A DNA stretch of 12,856 nucleotides from Oscillospiraceae bacterium UBA1230 (GTDB lineage: Bacteria > Bacillota > Clostridia > Oscillospirales > Oscillospiraceae), in NCBI GenBank assembly GCA_002309395.1, contig DBWU01000039.1, forward strand, positions 1-12,856. Direction: 5' to 3'. Positions 6,543 through 12,605 of this stretch are shown here, in pieces. A program made the translations under genes and the position numbers. Under the pieces are notes generated by a model. That model searched no databases. It saw only the letters and a program-made list of their open reading frames with translations, and was not told the origin of the DNA. Numbering within the stretch: position 1 is the first letter of the stretch; each line of letters starts with the position of its first letter.

Positions 6543-8528
6543 ATGAAACAATTTTCTCCACGCCGTTTTTTGCGCCGCTTCAAATCGCTGGCGGTGCCGT
6601 TTCTCCAGTGCGTACTGCCGTTTTGCCTGTCCGCCGCCCATCTGCGCGGTCTGTACGCCCCCTTTGCGCTGGCGGCGGTGGCATCCGCCGGGACGGGTCT
6701 GCCGGGGCTTTTGTCCCTGCTGGGCGCCGCAGGCGGCGCCTGGGCGTTTCTGGATTTTCAGCCGGGTCTGCGCCAAGTCGCCGCCGCCGTTTTACTCTAC
6801 GCCGCCAACCTGTTCTTCTCCGGCACGCGGCTGTACGAACGGGCATCGTTCCGACCCGCGCTGGCGGTGAGCGTGACGCTGCTGGTGCAATCCGTGTACC
6901 TTCTGGAGCGCAGTGCCTGGCAGTGGACGCTGTGCTTCGCGTCACTGACGGTGCTGGCGCTGTGCCTTTGGCACTGGCGCACACTGTGGACAAAGCCGAC
7001 GCCCCACGCCGTCCGGCTGTTGATCGCAGGCGCGGCGGTGGCCCTTGTCGATCTTCTGCCGTCTATGGAGCTCTCGCCGGGGCGAATGGCGGCGACGGCG
7101 CTGGTGGTGTATCTGGCGTGGTCCCTGCCGATGGGAGACAGCGTGGTGTGGAGCGCCGGAGTGGGGCTCCTTCTGGATCTGTCACGCTCCGGCGGCGAGC
7201 CGATCTTATGCGCGGTGTACGGCTGTGCCGCCGCCGCCTTCGCCGCCTGCCGCCGTATGCCGTGGACGGTGCGTACCGGCGTGTTCTGCCTGAGCGCCGG
7301 CGTGGTGTCGGTGCTGTTCCGCGCCGATCTGCCGGCGGCGATCCTGTGCGAGACGGCGGTATGCGCCATGCTCTGTTCTTTTTTCCTGCGACGGCGGCGC
7401 GAGGCCGAACGCGCCGGATCGCCACGGCACGGCCGGGCGGCGGACGCGCCACAGCCGGCGGACGCCCTGCGCTCCCTCTACGACAGTTTTTTTCGCGGCA
7501 CCGTGCCGCCGCCGCCGGAAAATCCGGCGGTGCTGTTCGACCGCACCGCCGATCAGATCTGCCGGGATTGCGTGCTGTGCCGGGAGTGCTGGCATAAGAA
7601 TTACAACAGCACCTATACCGCCTTTAACGACGCCTGCCCCAAGCTCTTACAGCGCGGGCAGGCCGCCGCCGACGATTTCCCCTCCTATTTCTCCTGCCGC
7701 TGCGTGCGGTTTGCCGAATTTCTCAACACCCTCAACGGCGAACTGCGGGCGTTTCTCACCCGTAAGCAGTATCACAACCGCCTGACGGAAATGCGGCGGC
7801 AGGCTCAGGAGCAGTACCGCCAGTTGGGCGAGGCGCTCTCCGGCACGGCGGTACACGCCGTGGCAAACGTCAGCTCGTCTTTGGGGTATCAGGTGGGGAC
7901 CGCCATCCGCCCCAAATCGGGCGAATCGCTGTGCGGCGACCATCTGGAGGTCTTTGAGGTGGGGGACGTGCTCTATCTCCTGCTCTCCGACGGCATGGGA
8001 AGCGGCGCGGCGGCACACCACGAGTCCGCCATGACCGCCCGGCTGCTGCGGCAGTTCCTCGCCTCCGGCATAGAGCCGGAGCCGGCGCTGAAAACCCTCA
8101 ACTCCGCCATGCAGCTTCGGGGCGAGCAGTCCGACAGCTACACCACGCTGGATCTGCTGGCACTGCACCGCCACAACGGCAGCGCCGAGGTGTATAAATA
8201 CGGCGCCGCGCCGTCCTACGTCAAGCGGACCGGCACGGTCAGCCGCATCAACTCCGCCAGTTTGCCGGCAGGATTGCAGGATCAGCCGCCGGAGCAGTCA
8301 CGCTTGCAGTTACTGCCGGAGAGCTATTTCGTGATGATCTCCGACGGCGTGGCGGACGCTGACAGCGACGAATGGCTCCAGCAGCTCCTGGCAACCTGGC
8401 ACGGCAACAGCGCCCAGGAACTGGCGCAGTTGGTGCTGCGTCAGGCACAGGAACGCACGGGCGGTCAGGACGACTGCGCCGTGATGATCCTGCAGGTGGG
8501 AGATAAAAAAGGCGCCCGGCAGGTATAA
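6543..8528 (+). CDS. spoIIE: Stage II sporulation protein E, membrane PP2C-type phosphatase
   Basis: A 661-aa membrane phosphatase. SpoIIE dephosphorylates the anti-anti-sigma factor SpoIIAA to activate sigma-F in the forespore and takes part in polar septation. About ten hydrophobic segments lie between residues 13 and 280. A cytoplasmic region with a cysteine cluster (C340, C343, C346, C349, C365, C385, C387) follows, then the PP2C/SpoIIE domain (about 445-655). Metal-binding aspartates correspond to D466 (GDH), D483 (SDGMGSG), D601 (SDGVAD) and D644 (DDCAV). The 118-residue spacing between the second and third equals that of Bacillus subtilis D628-D746. The protein is some 165 residues shorter than the 827-aa B. 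subtilis protein, mostly upstream of the phosphatase domain. ATG has AAAGGAGG nine bases upstream, and a terminator isolates the gene from ribF. Confidence 0.95.
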   Translation: MKQFSPRRFLRRFKSLAVPFLQCVLPFCLSAAHLRGLYAPFALAAVASAGTGLPGLLSLLGAAGGAWAFLDFQPGLRQVAAAVLLYAANLFFSGTRLYERASFRPALAVSVTLLVQSVYLLERSAWQWTLCFASLTVLALCLWHWRTLWTKPTPHAVRLLIAGAAVALVDLLPSMELSPGRMAATALVVYLAWSLPMGDSVVWSAGVGLLLDLSRSGGEPILCAVYGCAAAAFAACRRMPWTVRTGVFCLSAGVVSVLFRADLPAAILCETAVCAMLCSFFLRRRREAERAGSPRHGRAADAPQPADALRSLYDSFFRGTVPPPPENPAVLFDRTADQICRDCVLCRECWHKNYNSTYTAFNDACPKLLQRGQAAADDFPSYFSCRCVRFAEFLNTLNGELRAFLTRKQYHNRLTEMRRQAQEQYRQLGEALSGTAVHAVANVSSSLGYQVGTAIRPKSGESLCGDHLEVFEVGDVLYLLLSDGMGSGAAAHHESAMTARLLRQFLASGIEPEPALKTLNSAMQLRGEQSDSYTTLDLLALHRHNGSAEVYKYGAAPSYVKRTGTVSRINSASLPAGLQDQPPEQSRLQLLPESYFVMISDGVADADSDEWLQQLLATWHGNSAQELAQLVLRQAQERTGGQDDCAVMILQVGDKKGARQV

Positions 8529-8552
8529 GCGGCGCGTTGCCTGTCCATACTC
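8523..8552 (+). promoter_or_regulatory. Putative forespore sigma-G/sigma-F promoter for the 87-aa gene
   Basis: GTATA (8523-8527), an 18-base spacer and CATACTC (8546-8552) agree with the B. subtilis sigma-G consensus as I recall it (GHATR, ~18 bp, CATWHTA) except for the final base. Read as a sigma-F site the -35 fits but the -10 is weaker. The -35 overlaps the spoIIE stop. A start near 8559 would precede the AAGGAGGG ribosome site (8570-8577) by about eleven bases, which is sensible geometry. Short motifs occur by chance, so this is a hypothesis. Confidence 0.35.
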
Positions 8553-8585
8553 CTATTACGTACAGGAACAAGGAGGGCAAAGCAG

Positions 8586-8849
8586 GTGGTCAAAGGCGTT
8601 TCCCGACGGGTCATCGTGGTGGATTCTCCCGATCCGCAATTATTTGAACAGGCGATCTTCATTCTTCGCAACGGCTCCGCAGGGGACGGCGTTACCTCCC
8701 GTGAGCTGGTAGACCAGGCGGTGCGTATCGCCAAAAGCTATACGCGCTACCACGTGCCGCGCCGACCCAAGCGCATTTCGCCGCTGGTGGCAGGGTTATC
8801 CGGCGCGGCGGTGATCGGCGCGGTGTGGCTTCTGGTGGCGGTGCTGTAA
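8586..8849 (+). CDS. Small tail-anchored membrane protein of unknown function downstream of spoIIE
   Basis: An 87-aa protein; I cannot assign a function. Residues 1-50 form a soluble, probably alpha/beta segment (VSRRVIVVDSPDPQLFEQAI, then SRELVDQAVRIAKSY). A basic patch RRPKR (59-63) and a single hydrophobic helix (about 66-87) end exactly at the C-terminus. The charge pattern predicts a cytoplasmic N-terminus, that is, a tail-anchored protein. Start is GTG, supported by AAGGAGGG eight bases upstream. It follows spoIIE by 57 bases and precedes a strong terminator, so it is either co-transcribed with spoIIE or expressed from its own promoter in that gap. I recall similar short proteins in related Clostridia, some with an unsupported label of translation initiation factor 2; nothing here resembles IF-2. 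A sporulation role is inferred from context only. Confidence 0.8.
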   Translation: MVKGVSRRVIVVDSPDPQLFEQAIFILRNGSAGDGVTSRELVDQAVRIAKSYTRYHVPRRPKRISPLVAGLSGAAVIGAVWLLVAVL

Positions 8850-8860
8850 GAGTCGTTTTA

Positions 8861-8905
8861 CCGGGGCAGACGGTTTTTTGATCCGTCTGTCCCGGTTTTC
8901 TTTTA
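8861..8905 (+). terminator. Intrinsic terminator after the spoIIE unit
   Basis: CCGGGGCAGACGG (8861-8873) pairs with CCGTCTGTCCCGG (8883-8895) over 13 positions with a single G-U wobble; the loop is nine bases, and TTTTCTTTT follows. It lies 11 bases after the stop of the 87-aa gene. This is a clear rho-independent terminator that separates the sporulation unit from dusB. Confidence 0.93.
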
Positions 8906-8934
8906 ACGCGGCTCTTTTTTTATGCCAAAGGCCG

Positions 8935-8943
8935 TGGTATAAT
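8935..8943 (+). promoter_or_regulatory. Extended -10 promoter for dusB
   Basis: TGGTATAAT (8935-8943) is a perfect TATAAT with the TGn extension. The -35 position holds only a T-run, which an extended -10 promoter can tolerate. The expected start near 8950 leaves a leader of about 24 bases before ATG at 8974. Confidence 0.7.
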
Positions 8944-8956
8944 CGGTATCAGAAAC

Positions 8957-8964
8957 GAAAGGAG
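8957..8964 (+). promoter_or_regulatory. Ribosome binding site deciding the dusB start
   Basis: GAAAGGAG lies nine bases before ATG at 8974. The frame is open further upstream, back through the terminator and promoter, but those codons would be untranscribed and lack family similarity, so 8974 is the true start. Confidence 0.85.
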
Positions 8965-8973
8965 CCTTTGCCC

Positions 8974-9942
8974 ATGCAGATCGGCGGCGTGACAATCGAA
9001 TCGAAGCTGGCGCTGGCACCTATGGCCGGCGTGACGGATCTGGCGTTTCGCCGGATCTGCCGGGAGCTGGGCGCCGGGCTTACCTGCACGGAACTGGTCA
9101 GCGCCAAGGCGCTGTGCTACGGCGACAGGAAAAGCCTCGCTCTTTTGAAGCTGGACGGGGACGAACACCCTGCCGCCGCCCAGATCTTCGGCAGCGACCC
9201 GGTGTGCATGGCGGAGGCGGCGCAGATCGCCGCCCGGGCCTCCGGCGCGGATCTCATCGACATCAATATGGGATGCCCTGTGAACAAGGTGGTGGCAAAC
9301 GGGGACGGATGCGCCCTGATGCGGAACGCGGAAAAGGCGGTCCGGGTGGCGGAGGCGGTGGTCAAAGCCGCGCCGGTGCCGGTGACGGTGAAAATGCGCC
9401 GGGGATGGGATAAGGGCAGTATCAACGCGGTGGAACTGGCGAAAGCATTGGAGCAGGTCGGCGTGGCGGCGGTGGCGATCCACGGGCGCACCCGTGCCCA
9501 GATGTACGGCGGACAGGCAGACTGGGTCACCATCCGGCAGGTCAAAGAGGCGGTGGGGATCCCGGTGATCGCCAACGGCGACGTGTTCTCCGCCGCAGAT
9601 GCGGTGCATATCCTCGCCTTTACCGGCGCGGATATGGCGATGATCGGCAGAGGGTGCTTCGGCAATCCGTGGCTCTTTCAGCAATCCAAGGCGGCGCTGG
9701 AGGGCGCGGAGATACCGCCTCTGCCGCCGCTGAAGGCGCGGTTCGATACGGCGCTGCGGCAGGTAGAGCTGGCGGCACAGGATAAAGGCGAACACATCGC
9801 CGTGCTGGAGAGCCGCAAACAGCTCTGCTGGTACTTAAAAGGCGTGGCTCACGCCAATTACTATAAGGAAAAGATCGTCCGCGTACAGACGATGGAGGAC
9901 GTACGAAATGTGGTGGCAGGGATCCGGAGGGATCTGGTTTGA
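8974..9942 (+). CDS. dusB: tRNA-dihydrouridine synthase, DusB family
   Basis: A 322-aa FMN-dependent enzyme that reduces specific uridines in the tRNA D-loop to dihydrouridine. The TIM-barrel motifs appear in order: LALAPMAGVTD at 12-22, TELVSAKAL, IDINMGCPVNK with the catalytic Cys101, VTVKMRRGWD, the HGRTRAQMYGG FMN/tRNA segment, IANGDVFS, and MIGRGCFGNPWLF binding the FMN phosphate. The C-terminal helical domain (about 245-322) is complete. The start at 8974 is fixed by GAAAGGAG and an upstream promoter. The gene stands alone between a terminator and the promoter of the next unit. The label DusB follows the common naming for the single Dus of Clostridia; the exact modified position is not visible from sequence. 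Confidence 0.95.
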   Translation: MQIGGVTIESKLALAPMAGVTDLAFRRICRELGAGLTCTELVSAKALCYGDRKSLALLKLDGDEHPAAAQIFGSDPVCMAEAAQIAARASGADLIDINMGCPVNKVVANGDGCALMRNAEKAVRVAEAVVKAAPVPVTVKMRRGWDKGSINAVELAKALEQVGVAAVAIHGRTRAQMYGGQADWVTIRQVKEAVGIPVIANGDVFSAADAVHILAFTGADMAMIGRGCFGNPWLFQQSKAALEGAEIPPLPPLKARFDTALRQVELAAQDKGEHIAVLESRKQLCWYLKGVAHANYYKEKIVRVQTMEDVRNVVAGIRRDLV

Positions 9943-9967
9943 CATCTTCGCCGCCCCACGGTACAAT
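9939..9967 (+). promoter_or_regulatory. Near-consensus sigma-A promoter for the TPR-DUF4037-nrdG unit
   Basis: TTGACA (9939-9944), a 17-base spacer and TACAAT (9962-9967) make an almost perfect vegetative promoter. The -35 overlaps the dusB stop codon TGA (9940-9942). Predicted start near 9974 gives a leader of about 22 bases containing GGGAGGG (9981-9987) nine bases before ATG at 9997. Confidence 0.85.
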
Positions 9968-9996
9968 GGAAAAAACGTTCGGGAGGGATCGGGTCT

Positions 9997-10839
9997 ATGG
10001 CATATCGGAACGGCGCTCTGCCGCCGGAGGATTACGTGGAACCCCGGTGCGTACTGTGCGACGAGCCGTACGGCGCCGCGCCGGCGGTGAAAGCCGTACC
10101 GCAGCAGCGGATCATTGAAAAAATGAACGGGTACATGAGCCGCCGGGACTATGCCGGGGCGGAGCGGCACCTGCTGTACTGGCTGGAGGAGGCGCGGCTG
10201 GGCGGTGACCGGCGGGGCGAGCTGATGCTCCAGAACGAGCTGGTGGGGCATTACCGCAAAACCGGCGACAAGACCCGTTCCCTCGCCGCGGCGGAGGCGG
10301 CGCTGGATCTGTTGGACGAGCTGGATTTTTCCGGCACGATCAGCGCCGGCACCACCTACGTCAACGCGGCGACCGCCTGCAACGCTTTCGGAGAGAACGA
10401 TCGGTCGCTGGCGCTGTTTGAAAAGGCGCGGACGGTATACGAGTCACTTCCCCGTACCGCGCCGGAGCTGTTGGGCGGTCTTTATAACAACATGGCGCTC
10501 ACCTGCGCGGCGCTGGAGCGGTATGACGAGGCGCTTTCGCTCTACGAAAAGGCCATGGCGCAGATGGAAAAAGTCCCTTCCGGCAAGCTGGAGCAGGCGA
10601 TCACCTGCTTGAATATCGCCAACACGCTGGAGGCACAGCTGGGTATGGAGGCGGCGGAGGAGCGCATCTTCGCCCTGACCGACCGGGCGTACGCGCTGTT
10701 GGACGACCCCACCCTGCCACGGGACGGATACTACGCCTTCGTGTGCGAAAAATGCGCCCCCTCCTTCTCCTACTACGGCTGTTTTTTGGCCGCGGAAGAA
10801 TTACAGCGCCGTGCGGAGGCGATCTATGAACGGACTTGA
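9997..10839 (+). CDS. Tetratricopeptide-repeat protein with N- and C-terminal CxxC motifs
   Basis: A 280-aa soluble protein without signal peptide or membrane segment. The middle is a run of helix-turn-helix repeats of TPR type: about 73-109 (RGELMLQNELVGHYRKTGD), 115-152 (NAATACNAFGENDRSLALFEKA), 159-196 (LGGLYNNMALTCAALERYDEALSLYEKA) and 199-238 (EQAITCLNIANTLEAQLG). The NNMA and YDEALSLYEKA segments are typical TPR helices. Outside the repeats, C18-x2-C21 near the N-terminus and C250-x2-C253 near the C-terminus could together form a metal site; this is inference. It overlaps the next gene by 14 bases, so the two are translationally coupled. TPR proteins usually mediate protein contacts, so a partnership with the downstream protein is likely. 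Function unknown. Confidence 0.85.
   Translation: MAYRNGALPPEDYVEPRCVLCDEPYGAAPAVKAVPQQRIIEKMNGYMSRRDYAGAERHLLYWLEEARLGGDRRGELMLQNELVGHYRKTGDKTRSLAAAEAALDLLDELDFSGTISAGTTYVNAATACNAFGENDRSLALFEKARTVYESLPRTAPELLGGLYNNMALTCAALERYDEALSLYEKAMAQMEKVPSGKLEQAITCLNIANTLEAQLGMEAAEERIFALTDRAYALLDDPTLPRDGYYAFVCEKCAPSFSYYGCFLAAEELQRRAEAIYERT
10815..10819 (+). promoter_or_regulatory. Ribosome binding site deciding the DUF4037-like start
   Basis: GGAGG inside the end of the TPR gene lies six bases before ATG at 10826. The earlier in-frame GTG at 10811 lacks a site at proper distance and adds only five Arg-rich residues, so 10826 is preferred. Confidence 0.75.
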
Positions 10840-11767
10840 ACTGTCCCGCGCCTACTATGAGGCGTACGGAAAACCCATGCTGCAAGAGCAGTTTCCCGAT
10901 CTGATGCCGTATCTGGCGGCAGGTCTTTCGGGGGGCGGCTCGGAGTGCTTCGGCTATGACGACGAGGTGTCACGGGACCACGATTTTGAGGCCGGATTCT
11001 GCCTCTTTCTCCCGGGCGAGGACGTGGTGGACCGGCGCGCCGCGTTTTTGCTGGAGCGCGCCTACGCCAAGCTGCCGCGGGAGTTTATGGGCGTGCGGCG
11101 GAACGCTTTACAGCCGGTGGGCGGAGCGCGGCGCGGCGTACTGCGTACGGCGGAATTCTTCCGCGAAAAGGTCGGCGCCGCCGACGGCGTTCTCACGCTG
11201 GGGCAGTGGCTTCATACGCCGGAGCAGTCCCTGGCGGAGTGCGTCAACGGCGCGGTGTTTTTCGACAACTACGGTCAGCTCACCGCCATACGCCGGTCAC
11301 TGTCCGCCTTTCCGGAGGACGTGCGGCGCAAAAAACTGGCAGGTCAGCTCCTGCTGATGGCACAGTCCGGGCAGTACAATTACCTCCGGTGTCTGCGCCA
11401 CGGGGAACACGCCGCGGCGCAGTTGGCGGCGGTGGAGTTCGCCAAGAGTACCCTCTCGGCGGTATTTCTCCTCAACCGCGTCTATCAACCCTACTATAAG
11501 TGGAGCTTCCGGGCGCTGCGCGCCCTGCCGAAACTGTCGCTGACGGCGGAGCTTTTAGAATATCTTCTCACCAGCGACAACGGCACGGAGCAGTCTGAAG
11601 AGAAATACCGCGTCATGGAGAGCATCGCCGCCGACGTGATCGACGAGCTGACGGCGCAGGGGTTGACAAAGGCCATCTGCGGCGATCTGGAAAAGCACGC
11701 CTATTCCGTGAACGACGGCGTGGAGGACGCTGAACTGCGAAACAGCCACGTTTTGTGCGCTATATAG
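10826..11767 (+). CDS. DUF4037-like protein with nucleotidyltransferase signature
   Basis: A 313-aa soluble protein that I recognise, from recall, as the DUF4037 family. Residues 38-54 contain G38-S39, eleven residues, then D51-H52-D53-F54. This fits the minimal polymerase-beta-like nucleotidyltransferase pattern, hG[G/S] followed 9-13 residues later by Dh[D/E]h, where the two acidic residues bind metal. The stretch around it (GSECFGYDDEVSRDHDFE) is strongly acidic and glycine-rich. The C-terminal two thirds are mainly helical, including PYYKWSFRALRALPKL near 220-235, which could form the acceptor-binding helical domain common in such enzymes. Start chosen at ATG 10826 (GGAGG six bases upstream), overlapping the TPR gene by 14 bases. 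The nrdG gene follows after 17 bases. Substrate, and whether it is active, are unknown. Confidence 0.8.
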   Translation: MNGLELSRAYYEAYGKPMLQEQFPDLMPYLAAGLSGGGSECFGYDDEVSRDHDFEAGFCLFLPGEDVVDRRAAFLLERAYAKLPREFMGVRRNALQPVGGARRGVLRTAEFFREKVGAADGVLTLGQWLHTPEQSLAECVNGAVFFDNYGQLTAIRRSLSAFPEDVRRKKLAGQLLLMAQSGQYNYLRCLRHGEHAAAQLAAVEFAKSTLSAVFLLNRVYQPYYKWSFRALRALPKLSLTAELLEYLLTSDNGTEQSEEKYRVMESIAADVIDELTAQGLTKAICGDLEKHAYSVNDGVEDAELRNSHVLCAI

Positions 11768-11768
11768 T

Positions 11769-11777
11769 AAGGAGGAG
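11769..11777 (+). promoter_or_regulatory. Ribosome binding site deciding the nrdG start
   Basis: AAGGAGGAG begins just after the upstream TAG and lies seven bases before ATG at 11785. The earlier in-frame ATG at 11755 overlaps the previous gene, has no such site and adds an Arg-rich leader foreign to the family. Confidence 0.85.
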
Positions 11778-11784
11778 ACGCGCC

Positions 11785-12480
11785 ATGCAGATACACGGTC
11801 TACAAAAAATGACGCTGCTGGATTTTCCCGGACGGGTGGCGTGCACCGTCTTTTTGGGCGGATGCGACTACCGCTGTCCTTTTTGCCACAACTATGAGCT
11901 CATCGACGGCACGGCGCAGCCGGTGATGGACGACGGGGCGCTTCTTACCTTTCTGGAAAAGCGCCGCGGTCTTCTGGACGGCGTGGCGATCACCGGCGGC
12001 GAGCCGTGTCTCCACGCGGATCTGCCGGCACTGCTGGAGAAGATCCGGGCGCTGGGCTATGCCGTGAAACTGGACACCAACGGCACCCACCCCGATCTGC
12101 TGGAAGAGCTTCTGGAGCGGCGGTTGGTGGATTACGTCGCCATGGACGTGAAAAACAGCCCCGAAAAATACGCTCTCACCTGCGGCGTGGCGCAGGTGGA
12201 TCTGGACGCCGTCTATCGCAGTATCGCACTGCTGACCGACCGCGCGCCGGACTATGAGTTCCGCACCACTGCGGTAAAGGAGCTGCACGAGACCGCCGAC
12301 TTTACCGCCATCGGCAAAATGATCGCCGGCGCCAGACGCTATTTTATCCAGTGCTTTACCGACCGGGACAGCGTCCCCTTCGGCGATCTCCACGCCCCGT
12401 CCGGCGAGGATCTGCGGCGTTTTGCCGACGCCGCGCGCCCCTTCGTGCCCGATACGCAGATCCGGGGCGTCGATCTGTAA
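11785..12480 (+). CDS. nrdG: Anaerobic ribonucleoside-triphosphate reductase activating protein (radical SAM, NrdG2-type)
   Basis: A 231-aa radical-SAM enzyme that uses a [4Fe-4S] cluster and S-adenosylmethionine to install the glycyl radical on class III ribonucleotide reductase. The cluster motif is C27-x3-C31-x2-C34 (GGCDYRCPFCHN), the SAM-binding TGGEPCL segment begins near residue 71, and KLDTNGTHPDLLEEL and VDYVAMDVKNSPEKY follow as in the clostridial NrdG-like family (TIGR02495, by recall). The start is set by AAGGAGGAG. Seventeen bases separate it from the DUF4037-like gene and no promoter is seen in between, so it probably shares that transcript. nrdD lies 161 bases downstream behind its own promoter, supporting the substrate assignment. 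Related activases of other glycyl-radical enzymes share these motifs, so context carries much of the weight. Confidence 0.9.
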   Translation: MQIHGLQKMTLLDFPGRVACTVFLGGCDYRCPFCHNYELIDGTAQPVMDDGALLTFLEKRRGLLDGVAITGGEPCLHADLPALLEKIRALGYAVKLDTNGTHPDLLEELLERRLVDYVAMDVKNSPEKYALTCGVAQVDLDAVYRSIALLTDRAPDYEFRTTAVKELHETADFTAIGKMIAGARRYFIQCFTDRDSVPFGDLHAPSGEDLRRFADAARPFVPDTQIRGVDL

Positions 12481-12481
12481 A

Positions 12482-12529
12482 CCACAATATCTTGTGTCTT
12501 AACAAAAATTTAATCCAAATATCTTGAGA
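12482..12529 (+). promoter_or_regulatory. Pair of NrdR boxes upstream of nrdD
   Basis: Box 1 (12482-12497, CCACAATATCTTGTGT) matches the NrdR consensus ACACAATATATTGTGT at 14 of 16 positions and contains the perfect inverted repeat CACAA-TATC-TTGTG. Box 2 (12514-12529, TCCAAATATCTTGAGA) is weaker, 10 of 16, but repeats the core AATATCTTG. Their centres are 32 bp apart, about three helical turns, the spacing typical of paired NrdR sites. NrdR represses ribonucleotide reductase genes when dATP is high. Here the boxes lie just upstream of the -35. Confidence 0.8.
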
Positions 12530-12536
12530 TTACCCC

Positions 12537-12566
12537 TTGACACCGCTCCCCCCGTGATGATAGAAT
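12537..12566 (+). promoter_or_regulatory. Sigma-A promoter for nrdD
   Basis: TTGACA (12537-12542) and TAGAAT (12561-12566) are separated by 18 bases, and TGA directly before the -10 supplies a TGn extension. Transcription would start near 12573, giving a leader of about 69 bases. The -35 lies eight bases after NrdR box 2. Confidence 0.75.
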
Positions 12567-12584
12567 AAGCGTACACGGTTTTTT

Positions 12585-12605
12585 CGGTCGACGATTGTCG
12601 AACCG
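12585..12605 (+). other. Small hairpin in the nrdD leader
   Basis: CGGTCGAC (12585-12592) can pair with GTCG-ACCG (12597-12605) with one bulged A and a four-base loop GATT. An alternative pairing of GTCGA (12597-12601) with TCGAC (12622-12626), just upstream of the GAGGGGAG ribosome site (12627-12634), would exclude the first. A regulatory role is possible but unproven; it matches no riboswitch class I know. Confidence 0.35.

Noticed and set aside
6458..7597. 379-codon + strand frame overlapping the first half of spoIIE
   Set aside because: Extremely Arg/Gly/Ala-rich out-of-frame reading. It begins inside the terminator and conflicts with a complete SpoIIE with a good ribosome site.
8878..8973. 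Upstream extension of the dusB frame
   Set aside because: These codons lie in the terminator and promoter, before the ribosome site. The family N-terminus begins at 8974.
11755..11784. Ten-codon N-terminal extension of nrdG
   Set aside because: It overlaps the preceding gene, is Arg-rich and lacks a ribosome site, whereas ATG 11785 has an excellent one.
12596..12602. Perfect 0A-box sequence TGTCGAA in the nrdD leader
   Set aside because: It is a single seven-base match downstream of the expected transcription start, inside a hairpin, with no reason for Spo0A control of nrdD. Likely coincidence.
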